A stretch of 42,745 bases of DNA from contig JAUNGZ010000004.1 of the NCBI GenBank assembly GCA_030524205.1, positions 1 through 42,745 of the forward strand, in the 5' to 3' direction. Each line of letters begins with the position of its first letter. Within the stretch, counting starts at the first letter, position 1. This document shows positions 7,573 through 15,900 of this stretch, in pieces. A program made the translations under genes and the position numbers. This stretch comes from Eubacteriales bacterium. GTDB taxonomy: Bacteria > Bacillota > Clostridia > Oscillospirales > Butyricicoccaceae. The notes below the pieces were generated by a model, which saw only the letters and a program-made list of their open reading frames with translations, ran no database searches and had not been told where the DNA came from.

Positions 7573-8916
7573 TTAATTCTTCCAGTCCGGGGTGACCAGC
7601 GAGAAGTTCTGGTGATCGGTCAGGTAATCCTCCCCGATCTGGATGGAGCCCTGTCCGGCCTCTTGCTCAAGCCGCGCGAAGTAAACCGCTTTGGACGTTT
7701 GCCCGAGCTGGACCAGATCGGTCCGGCTGGCGTAAAAATCACGCAGCGTGCCGGTCGCACAGAATATGGTGAACAGCGGCAGCCGCTGTCCCTCGCCGGT
7801 GTATTCGCTGAACTGCACGGAGCTCAGCCCACTGTCGCTTGTCTTGACCGCGGTGATGCGGTCATGCCACTCGTCTGCCAAATGAAGCGTCCAGCCGTCG
7901 GATACGTTTTGATAGGTCGTGTCGACCAAAACCGGCGCGTCCTTCACGCTGTACGCGTACCAGTCGATCATAAAGATCGCGTCCGCGGCAGCCGCGTCGG
8001 TATAGCCTGCCATCAGCACGGCGCGCGGCAGCTCGGTCATTCCGTCGCCGTTGATGTCGGAAGCATAGATAGAAACCGGGCGGTAGGTCCCGCGGGAGGC
8101 CGAATCCTCTCCGTCAAGCGCGATATTGTGCAGCGCGCCGTCGGAAAAGACGAAGATATCGGTCGTCAATCCCACGCCGCCGGCTGTTTTTTCCTCCGCG
8201 AACACGGCGGGCAGATTGTCCGCCACGCGGCCGCTCGTCATCCGCTCGACCGACACGGTGTCCGGACTGGTGGCCGCCTCGCCCGAAAGCTCGAGCTTGC
8301 TATCCCGGTAGCTGTACAGCCGCGCCACGCGCTTGCCAGCCGGATCGCTGGCCAGAAGCAGCAGATCCTTCGCGCCGTTTCCGGTCAGGTCGGTCAGCTC
8401 CATGGCGGAGTACTCGGTTTCGAGCAGCACGCCGGGCGCGCACTCGCTGTTGAAGTCGCATACCGTCAGCGCGCCCACGCCGTCGCCGGGCAGCTTCCAC
8501 GCGATGACCATGCCGCGCCGCCCGTCGGGCGTGATGGCGGGATAATCGACCGACAGGATCGCCGTGCCCTTGCCCTCGATCGAGCCGGTACAGACGTACT
8601 GATCGTTCTGTTTTTTGTATATATATACCTTGAACGCATTGCTCGAAGCAGAGTTTGCGCCGCGGAAGAACGAAATCGCTTCATCCGCGCCGTCGCCGTC
8701 CAAATCGACAAGCTGGACGGTCGAGCGGTTTTCGCCCTGCGTCGGCGCGGTGTAGGTCACGCCGGAGGCGAGCAGCTTTTCCAGCTCGGCTTGCAGGGTC
8801 TGGTAATTTGTCGAGGGCTTGGGCGCGGCCAGCAGCTCGTCGCCCGAGGGAATCGTGCAGCCCGTCAACGCCAGCAGCAGGACAAGCAGCACGGGTATGG
8901 TTCGCATCGGTTTCAT
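7573..8916 (-). CDS. Lipoprotein with FG-GAP/VCBS-like calcium loops, first gene of the two-component operon
   Basis: A 447-residue exported lipoprotein: short basic start, hydrophobic stretch and lipobox LTGC with the modified Cys at residue 20. Three DxDxDG-type loops are visible, DLDGDGADEA (71-80), DLTGNGAKDL (176-185) and DINGDGMTEL (287-296), typical of FG-GAP/VCBS beta-propeller repeats that bind calcium. GGGAGA precedes the ATG at 8916; longer in-frame extensions lack a ribosome site and run over the promoter. It is the promoter-proximal gene of the chain leading to the regulator and kinase, so it may act as an accessory sensor at the membrane surface. That role is inference; the fold call is moderate. 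Confidence 0.8.
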   Translation of the reverse strand: MKPMRTIPVLLVLLLALTGCTIPSGDELLAAPKPSTNYQTLQAELEKLLASGVTYTAPTQGENRSTVQLVDLDGDGADEAISFFRGANSASSNAFKVYIYKKQNDQYVCTGSIEGKGTAILSVDYPAITPDGRRGMVIAWKLPGDGVGALTVCDFNSECAPGVLLETEYSAMELTDLTGNGAKDLLLLASDPAGKRVARLYSYRDSKLELSGEAATSPDTVSVERMTSGRVADNLPAVFAEEKTAGGVGLTTDIFVFSDGALHNIALDGEDSASRGTYRPVSIYASDINGDGMTELPRAVLMAGYTDAAAADAIFMIDWYAYSVKDAPVLVDTTYQNVSDGWTLHLADEWHDRITAVKTSDSGLSSVQFSEYTGEGQRLPLFTIFCATGTLRDFYASRTDLVQLGQTSKAVYFARLEQEAGQGSIQIGEDYLTDHQNFSLVTPDWKN

Positions 8917-8959
8917 GGATTTCTCCCGTTCGTAATAAAGCAGACACTTATACAGATTT

Positions 8960-8968
8960 AGTATAGCA
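8960..8968 (-). promoter_or_regulatory. Extended -10 promoter candidate for the lipoprotein/two-component operon
   Basis: The minus strand has TGCTATACT, that is a TGn extension plus -10 TATACT (8965-8960), 43 bp before the ATG at 8916. No convincing -35 at normal spacing is seen, as allowed for extended -10 promoters. Confidence 0.5.
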
Positions 8969-9043
8969 CAAAGCAGCCGCGTTTGGTACAGGAATTTACA
9001 GAATTTTAAAGCGGCGGCGGCCGAGGCGGAACGCGGAGCAGAA

Positions 9044-9072
9044 TTGACAAATTGGGCTGCGTCGGGTATACT
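9044..9072 (+). promoter_or_regulatory. tRNA-Leu promoter
   Basis: A consensus -35 TTGACA (9044-9049), a 17-bp spacer and -10 TATACT (9067-9072), with the tRNA starting 11 bases further on. Confidence 0.9.
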
Positions 9073-9082
9073 AATTTTATAT

Positions 9083-9168
9083 GCGGATATGGCGGAATTG
9101 GCAGACGCGCCAGATTTAGGTTCTGGTGGGCAACCCCCGTGCAGGTTCAAGTCCTGTTATCCGCACCA
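9083..9168 (+). tRNA. tRNA-Leu (anticodon UAG)
   Basis: 86 bases including the encoded CCA. The acceptor stem GCGGATA pairs with TATCCGC (9158-9164), followed by discriminator A and CCA (9166-9168). The anticodon stem is CCAGA/TCTGG with the 7-base loop TTTAGGT, giving anticodon TAG at 9117-9119. A long variable arm (GTGGGCAACCCCC region) marks a class II tRNA, consistent with leucine. Its 3' 53 bases (9116-9168) are repeated exactly at 29024-29076, marking it as an integration target. Confidence 0.97.
9116..9168 (+). repeat. Direct repeat copy 1 (attachment site within tRNA-Leu)
   Basis: It starts TTAGGTTCTGG and ends TTATCCGCACCA; identical over 53 bases to 29024-29076. The identity stops at the base after CCA (A here, G in the other copy) and at the base before the anticodon loop TTAGG (T here, C there). 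Confidence 0.9.
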
Positions 9169-9178
9169 AACGAACAAG

Positions 9179-9230
9179 GGTCGGAGTATTAAACAGTTTT
9201 ATGAGACTGTCTGATACTCCGACCTTTCAT
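9179..9230 (+). terminator. Hairpin after tRNA-Leu, possible bidirectional terminator
   Basis: A perfect 11-bp stem (9179-9189, GGTCGGAGTAT, with 9214-9224) encloses a smaller ACAGT/ACTGT dyad. Only a short T-run (TTTCATT) follows. It lies between the tRNA and the convergent MATE gene and, by the island model, came with the island. Confidence 0.6.
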
Positions 9231-9280
9231 TACACTTCATCCGATTCAATTTTATACGCAACTTTACCAGATCTGCTGCA

Positions 9281-10696
9281 TCAAATCTGATTCGCAGTAC
9301 CAGCCTTTTCAAGCGGCCTTTTGTCCGTTGCCATGTTACTTGACGCAATCCGTTTCATCGGTTTTATTAAAAAAACGCAAATAAGAATCGTCAACATATC
9401 TGCGGCGGGCTGCGAAAAGTAGATACCTGACACGCCAAATACACCCGGCAGCATTACAATAAAGGGAACATAAAGCAATCCTTGTCGAATCAAGGAGAGA
9501 AACAAACCCATTTTTGACGAACCGATCGTTTGAAATGTAATCGTCATCATATAGCATAAACCGAAAGCCGGATACAACGCGACTTGTGAAATCAGCAGCC
9601 ATCTGCCGAACTCCACCACCGCTGGATTGCGGTTGAACAGTAGAATCAGTGGCTGGGCTAACACAATATAAACCGCCGCCACCGTCACGGTGAGCAGCAG
9701 CGCTCCTCGCAGCGCAAAATGAACTGACTCATGAAACCGCGCCTCATTTTTTGCGCCAAAAGCATAAGAGGCCACTGGCTGGTATCCCTGCATAAATCCC
9801 ATAATTACATAGCAGCCGATCAGGATCAGCCGCTGCACCACCCCGTAGGCCGCAATTATCAGATCCGAATCCGGCAGGGGCTTGGCGGCGATATTGGTCA
9901 GAGAGGTTGCCAGCGCGAGGCAGATTTGAATGACCGCGGTCGGAATTCCAATGGAAACGACATCCCACACCAGCTTGCCGGAGCACTTGAAATACCGGGG
10001 CTTGACTTTGATGATGGAACGTCCGCCCAGGTAGAACCACAGCAGGATTCCATATGTGACAAATTGAGAAACCGTTGTGGCGAGGGAAGCGCCCTCAACC
10101 CCCATATCAAGCCCCCACGAGAACATGAACACCGGGTCCAGCGCCACGTTCAACGCTGCGCCGGTGATGACCGCGATAGAGGATATCTTTACAGAGGATT
10201 CCGCCCGGGCTGCACAGTTAAGGCTTTGGGCGGGCAGATTAAACAGGGACGCAACGAACATCCAGAATGCGTAGTCTTTTGCCTGAGGCAAAACCGCGTC
10301 GGAAGCGCCGAACGCCCGCAGCAGGGGCTCCATAAAAAGAATGCCGAAAATACAAAGGCCGATGCCGATCAGCATGGAGATGCCAACAATGGTCGTCACG
10401 GTGCGGTTGGCGCCCTCTTTGTCATCCGCGCCTAACTGCCGCCCGGCCAGCACCGACGCCCCCGCCGCGAATATATTTTCCACCGAAACCATAATGAGCA
10501 GCAGCGGCAGGGTTACGCCCACCGCCGCAAGGGCGATATCGCTGTCCAGCATTCCAATGTATGCCGTATCCACGATGTTATAAACCGCTTTTGCAAGCAG
10601 AGCCAGCGTGGCCGGCACCGCCAATTTTATAATTGCTCTCGACGGCTTTGCTGATGACAGCAGAAATTCCTTGGACGCGCCTTTATCTGATTTCAT
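9281..10696 (-). CDS. MATE family multidrug/Na+ efflux protein
   Basis: A 471-residue MATE transporter, which exports drugs or metabolites using a cation gradient. About twelve hydrophobic segments are arranged as two related six-helix bundles. Family features include the N-terminal AIIKLAVPATLALLAKAVYNIVDTAYIG and the VLAGRQLGADDKEGA motif in the first half and GFMQGYQPVASYAFGAK in the second. The ATG at 10696 is preceded by GGTGAACGAG and overlaps the end of the TetR gene by 14 bp, so pump and repressor are translationally coupled. That pairing suggests substrate-inducible efflux with the TetR protein as sensor. Substrate unknown. The gene belongs to the island cargo. Confidence 0.93.
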   Translation of the reverse strand: MKSDKGASKEFLLSSAKPSRAIIKLAVPATLALLAKAVYNIVDTAYIGMLDSDIALAAVGVTLPLLLIMVSVENIFAAGASVLAGRQLGADDKEGANRTVTTIVGISMLIGIGLCIFGILFMEPLLRAFGASDAVLPQAKDYAFWMFVASLFNLPAQSLNCAARAESSVKISSIAVITGAALNVALDPVFMFSWGLDMGVEGASLATTVSQFVTYGILLWFYLGGRSIIKVKPRYFKCSGKLVWDVVSIGIPTAVIQICLALATSLTNIAAKPLPDSDLIIAAYGVVQRLILIGCYVIMGFMQGYQPVASYAFGAKNEARFHESVHFALRGALLLTVTVAAVYIVLAQPLILLFNRNPAVVEFGRWLLISQVALYPAFGLCYMMTITFQTIGSSKMGLFLSLIRQGLLYVPFIVMLPGVFGVSGIYFSQPAADMLTILICVFLIKPMKRIASSNMATDKRPLEKAGTANQI

Positions 10697-11318
10697 CTCG
10701 TTCACCCAATACACCATATAGCAGGATGTTCAACTGCCGATGGCATATTTCCTCATGTTTACGGAGCGTCTGTTCCGGAGAAAGAATTCCGGTAAGCGCA
10801 GATTTGAACCGCAGATTAAAATAGTCCATGTACATTCTAAAATCCTCTACTACGTCGGAAAGTGTAATGTCGTTTCGCAGCACGGCGCTTTTCAAAAGCC
10901 CGGTTAAAACAGAGATATTCAATTCGTCAAAATCCTTGCGCGCATCCGCGATTTTAGAAACCAGATGATCCGGTGTTTCAAGCGCCGCGCTGTTGAATAT
11001 TCCTAAATAAAGTGGGTTTTCCGCAAAAAAACAAAGCCTTGCGTCGAAATATCCGCGCAGCCGCTGTTCCACGGAGCCGCTGATACCGTCCAGCATTCGC
11101 CCCAGATAAGCCGTCAGCGCATCAAAGCATTCCGCGACACACAGCAGATAAAGCTCGTCCTTATCCGCGAAATAGTGATAGATAATCCCCTTAGAAATAT
11201 CATTTTCCGCACAAACCGTATTCAGTGAGGCAGCTGCATATCCCTTTGCGGAGAATTCCCGCAAGGAGGCATGCAAGATGCGCTGCCTCGACAGCGCGCT
11301 TTTTTCTTCTCGCTTCAT
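10683..11318 (-). CDS. TetR-family transcriptional repressor of the MATE pump
   Basis: A 211-residue regulator. The N-terminal helix-turn-helix (about residues 10-55, with RQRILHASLREFSAKGYAAAS and SKGIIYHYFADKDELYLL) is typical of TetR. The C-terminal ligand-binding domain is all-helical and poorly conserved. GGGAGA precedes the ATG. It is followed with overlap by the MATE gene and preceded by the broken transglutaminase lipoprotein gene in the same direction. It probably controls this unit. The 17-bp inverted repeat around the promoter at 12813-12865 is a candidate operator, but that link is inference. Confidence 0.9.
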   Translation of the reverse strand: MKREEKSALSRQRILHASLREFSAKGYAAASLNTVCAENDISKGIIYHYFADKDELYLLCVAECFDALTAYLGRMLDGISGSVEQRLRGYFDARLCFFAENPLYLGIFNSAALETPDHLVSKIADARKDFDELNISVLTGLLKSAVLRNDITLSDVVEDFRMYMDYFNLRFKSALTGILSPEQTLRKHEEICHRQLNILLYGVLGERDEIR

Positions 11319-11386
11319 GTCATCATCTCCCGATAATCAGCATTTAAACCGTTTCTGCACATTCTTTCCGCGCTCCTTGTCCACCT

Positions 11387-12659
11387 CTAAACCTCCGTCT
11401 TTAAAAGCGGTGCAATGCGTTCTTCGTTCCATTGATATTGCGAAGCATCTAAATCTTTCATGGCAAAATGGCTTAGCCCAAACCGTACGGAGCTTCCCCG
11501 TCCTGCGGTGGCGTCAAACCAGAGCTGCTCACCATCTATAAACGCTATAATCCACATATGGTTTTCCCTAAAATAACTGCCGCTTACATTGTAACAGCGA
11601 ATCCCCGCCTTTTCGAACAGCAGCTTCACCGCATTGGCGTAACCGCCGCAGATGGCCAAATGATCACGCAAAGCCCCCACCGCTGTCCGCGACGCATAGG
11701 GCATAGCTTCCTCATCTGCATAGTACCGCTGGTCGTATGTCACATTTTCAGTGACGTAGGAAAAGAGGGCTTGCGCTTTCTCGCGTTCTGCCATGTGGTC
11801 AGTTAATGTCTGCGAAATGATCAGATCTGCCAGCCGATCCGCTTCTGCTAAAAGGGACATGCACTCTTCCATGGTCATTCCCATAGCCGGGCTATAAGTA
11901 ATTTGCGTTCCATCCGTGTTCAGGGCGCACAGTACGTATCCGCCCCCTGCCTGCTGGAGCGCTTGGTTCATATCGTCGGGGGCCAGCGTTGAATCCATCA
12001 GGCGAATCGGCGTTGGCGCTGTGCCCATATGCGATTGTGCGACAGCAATCAATTCCTCCAATGTTGAAACAGGAATAAAGTAATCTTCATCCGGGTAATC
12101 GCCGCTTTTATATGGCATATAGCTGATACCGCAATTTATAATTCCGTTTTCCACCTGCACAGTTATGTCATAGGCGTATTTCAGCTCGGGGGCATTGGCT
12201 CATCAATGCATTGTAAAAATTTTTCACGTCGAGTTCAGGCGTCTCACTTAAGGTTATTTGCGACGCATCCATACGCTTAGGCTGACGCAGTTCTTTAATT
12301 GCAGCGCATAATTCATTCTTAATTTCTTCCTGATTGGAGACCGGCAAAGGCTTACCATGTTCAGGCACAGATGCGGGCCGCGGTTTCTGCGTAGGGGGTG
12401 ATTCCGGCACGGACGGCGGTTTCTCTGTAAAAGTTGATTCCGGTTAAGACGGCGGTTCCGTCGTTGTTTTCCATTCTGCCTCAAACGCAGGTTCCGATGC
12501 GTGCCTCCGCACTGGCGCGGAACCCGGTTCCGACATCGAACTGAGGTCGGCTTCTGCGGGCGGCAAAACACTCTTTTCCATTTCACAGCCTGTCATTAAA
12601 AACAAGCTTAAAACCGCGGATAATGCGGCAAATTTTCTGCTTTTTCCTGATCGGATCAT
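11387..12659 (-). pseudogene. Broken lipoprotein gene with transglutaminase-like domain (one nonsense codon, one frameshift)
   Basis: The first part (ATG at 12659) has a signal peptide and lipobox LMTGC. An in-frame TAA at 12446-12444 interrupts a Ser/Pro/Glu-rich linker that resumes in the same frame with PESTFTEKPPS. Near 12180-12190 the frame shifts by one: ...FYNALMS continues as NAPELKYAYDITVQVENG in the other frame, consistent with one extra C. The rest (to 11387) carries a transglutaminase-like core with Cys in AICGGYANAV, His in ENHMWIIAF and Asp in WFDATAG. Restored, it would be a lipoprotein of about 420 residues on the outer face of the membrane. The 257-residue 3' frame alone lacks export signals. 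A sequencing error at one site is possible, but two independent lesions favour decay. Confidence 0.82.
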
Positions 12660-12812
12660 CTTTTATGCGCACTCCTTTTTCAGCGCCGTATTTCTCAGCT
12701 TTGTGGACAATCAGCATGGAAAAGAGAGCGCTCCGAATCATGACCCGCTAAGGGAAATGTTGATGGCCAAAGCGTACTTTTCCTTTTATCTTATTCGCGT
12801 CTTTAAAAATAA

Positions 12813-12865
12813 TTGACCACATAGTCTGTTATTTGCATTATAACAAAAACAGACTATGTGGTCAA
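12813..12865 (-). promoter_or_regulatory. Promoter embedded in a perfect 17-bp inverted repeat (candidate operator)
   Basis: The arms TTGACCACATAGTCTGT (12813-12829) and its exact complement (12849-12865) flank a 19-base spacer. On the minus strand the distal arm begins with the -35 TTGACC (12865-12860) and the -10 TATAAT (12842-12837) lies in the spacer at exactly 17 bp, pointing to the pseudogene, TetR and MATE genes. The symmetry also creates a weaker plus-strand promoter (TTGACC, 17 bp, CATTAT). A repressor bound to both arms would cover -35 and transcription start. The remainder of 12660-12947 shows no gene. Confidence 0.75.
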
Positions 12866-12947
12866 TATTTAATGCTGTGTTTCCAAACTATTTGTACTCT
12901 CTGGTTTCAAGCGGTATTGCGCTAAAAAGAGCGATTGATTATATCTA

Positions 12948-15900
12948 TCATTCCGTCTTTAAATAGCGCATCAGCATTGCGGAAACCTCTGCGCGGGTAG
13001 CGAGCCCCTGTGGATCGAGCGTCGCTGCCGTTTTTCCGGTGATAATCCTCTGCTGCACCGCCCAAAGCATCGCGTTTGCCGCAAAACCCGAAACACTGTC
13101 CTGATCTGAAAATCCGTTTAGCGACGCGCCGGAGACCTGCGGCGATCCGGCGTAGCGATACAGCATCGTCGCAAGCTGCTCGCGCGAGATATTGCCATTC
13201 GGATTTGTTCCATCCGAAATACCATGTTCCTTTGCCCAGCGCATTCCTTTGTCATACCAGCTTGCGCCGCCGGAGGTATCCTGCCCATCTGTACGAGCCA
13301 GTACCGTCATCAGCATGGCACGGGTCATGTTTGCGCTTGGACTGAACGAGTCGGCGCTTGTGCCGCTAAAGATTTCACGCGCGGTAACGAACGTCACGCT
13401 GTCTGCTGCCCAATTGCTTTCGGATACGTCGATAAAGGTCTTGGTGTTATCCACCAGTTTCCAGATGCAGGTTCCTTCCGCTGACAGTTTGAGTCCATCC
13501 TTTGCAGGAACCGCAGTTTTGACAATTTCTTCTGTGCCATCCGGTTTTATTGTCACGGCAACAACGCCAGGACCCACGTTTGAAACGGGAATGATGACGA
13601 TAGCCTTCTTTCCTCCGGGTGTGCTCAAATTGATAACAGGAGCTTTTTCTGCGTCTTTTTCGGCCTTGAGTTCCGGCAGGGGGAGTGCGACCGGTTTGCC
13701 GTCCTCTACGGCTTTTTTCGGAATTGTTACAGAGGCGGTCGTTTTTCCATCGGTTGTGGTAATGGCTTCGCCCCGCATGCCGTCAGCAGTGGTTGTTGTC
13801 GTGCTGATCGTACCGTCTTTCTTGGTTTCAACCACCTCGGTCGTACCGTCCGGCTTCTTCGTAGTCTCGGTCTTGGAGCCGTCCGGCTTTGTTACGATTG
13901 TAGTGGTAGAGCCGTCGGGGTTTTTCTTATTCTCCGTTTTATCTCCGGATGAACCGCCACTGCCCGATGGGGAACCGCCGCCCGACGAGGATCCGTCTGA
14001 ATAAGTCTTTACTGTAACGGTGCAGACAGCTTCGAACCCGCCGTCCTCCGTTGTGACGGTAATCGCTGCCGTACCTTCCGCGACTGCGGTAACACAGCCG
14101 TCCGATACGGTGGCGACTGTATCGTCACTGCTGCGCCAAACAACGGCTCGATTTGCAGCATTCGACGGTTCTACTGTTGCCGTCAGCCGCACCGTATTGT
14201 CTGACGTGCGGTTGTGATACAGCGTCACAGCTGTTTGATCCAGCGTTACGCCGCTGACCGGGATATCACCCGAAGAGGGCGTTCCCACTGTTACCGCAAT
14301 TGCTTTTTCCGCAGAACCATTTGTCAGTGAAACGGTGACCTCCGCCGTACCTTCCGCAACTGCGGTCAGATGACCGCTCGCATCTACGCTGACTACGCTC
14401 TCATCATTTGACGTATAGAGCAGCGTGTCCTCCGCATAATACGGAACCATTGCCGCTTCAATATCGGCTTGCTCCTGCGGGGCAAGCGTCAATTCCGACG
14501 TATTGAGACGGATATCTTCCGCTGCGCCCGTTCCAGCATAAACCGTATCGCTGAAATCATACCATAGCTGCACGCTGTCCCGTGCGAGTTTATCCGCATC
14601 GGCGGCATTGAGATCTGCCTTAGTCAGTGCCTCGCTGTAAACACGAACATATCGGAAGTCGCTCTGGGTGTTGTTTCCCTTTACGGGATCTTTACCGACA
14701 CATAGCTTTTGAATATCCGCGCTATTCACCGAGCCGACATTTTCCACGGAATTTGCCAGCGCGCCATCCAAATACAGGGATATGCTGCCGCCGTTCGTGC
14801 CATCGTAGACGGCGGCCACATGGTGCCACTGCTGTGCGGTGGCCGCGGTAAAGGCATTTTCAATATCCACATTCTTCCAATCCGTTCCGTTATGTATGAA
14901 AAAGTTGAGATTGGAATTCCAAACACGGAAAGTGGCTGTATTATCGCCCTTGCTCATGATCACATTCGCGTCAGCCACGTCGATTCTGTTGGGACGGATC
15001 ATCGCTTCTATGGTAAAGCTCTTGTCGCCGCCGATCACGTTATTGAAATGCTCTGCCGCACCGTCGTTGTCGATTTCAAAATAGCCGTGCATCACCTGTC
15101 CCTGCTCCGCGTCTTCCAATAATGCAGCCGTTTCGCTGGAGGCGTTTGCATCGAACCCGCGAGGCCCCCGATCGAAAACAGAAACCCGAGCCGACCCGTC
15201 CCCAAGCAGTTTGGCCAGTGCGATATCCTCCCGCAGCTTTACCGCGCGGTTCGCGCCTACAGCGGCTTTTTCATCCTCTGTCAGCGCTTCATACGCGGCC
15301 AGCAGATTCTGCAGCTCCGACGCCTGACCGGCGTTAATCACACGCACCGCATCCATTCGGCTAATCAAATCCTGCACTTTGTCCGCTGCTGTCACATAGG
15401 AAACCGCAGCGCTCATCCGCGTGGCGTCCGCGCTGTTTTTACCGTTGGCATTGACGATCAAGCGAATCGTATCGCCCTCCGACACGTTGGCGGTAAGCGC
15501 AATATCCTCCGGACCCGAAACGATCACCTTGCCGTCCCCGTCCGCCGGCCAGATCTGCTCCTCATTATGCAGAACTTTAACTTTGACTCCGCCGCCCTGA
15601 GAGGTGATATGAGAGGTAAGCTTAATTTCACCGCTTTTGGGAGCGGTAAAGGTTTTTACCGCGTCATACGCATTATTGTCACCCGGATGCATAAATACCG
15701 GGCCGACGCGCGACCATTCTTCACTGCCCGCCCAGTAACCGTCGCCTTGATAGTATGTAAACGCTTCGTCGCCAATCGGGACGTATGCCTGCTCGGCGGC
15801 ACTATATTCCTCATAGGTCCAATGGTTCGCGCCGTTGTGTCCGGGAACAAAGCAGGCGGCCGTATCAAAGCGGTTGGCATACGAAATGCCGAAATCGCCA

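Noticed and set aside
12168-12410. An independent 80-residue gene
   Set aside because: It is in the same frame as the upstream lipoprotein fragment beyond one TAA and continues, after a one-base shift, into the transglutaminase-like part; it is a piece of one broken gene.
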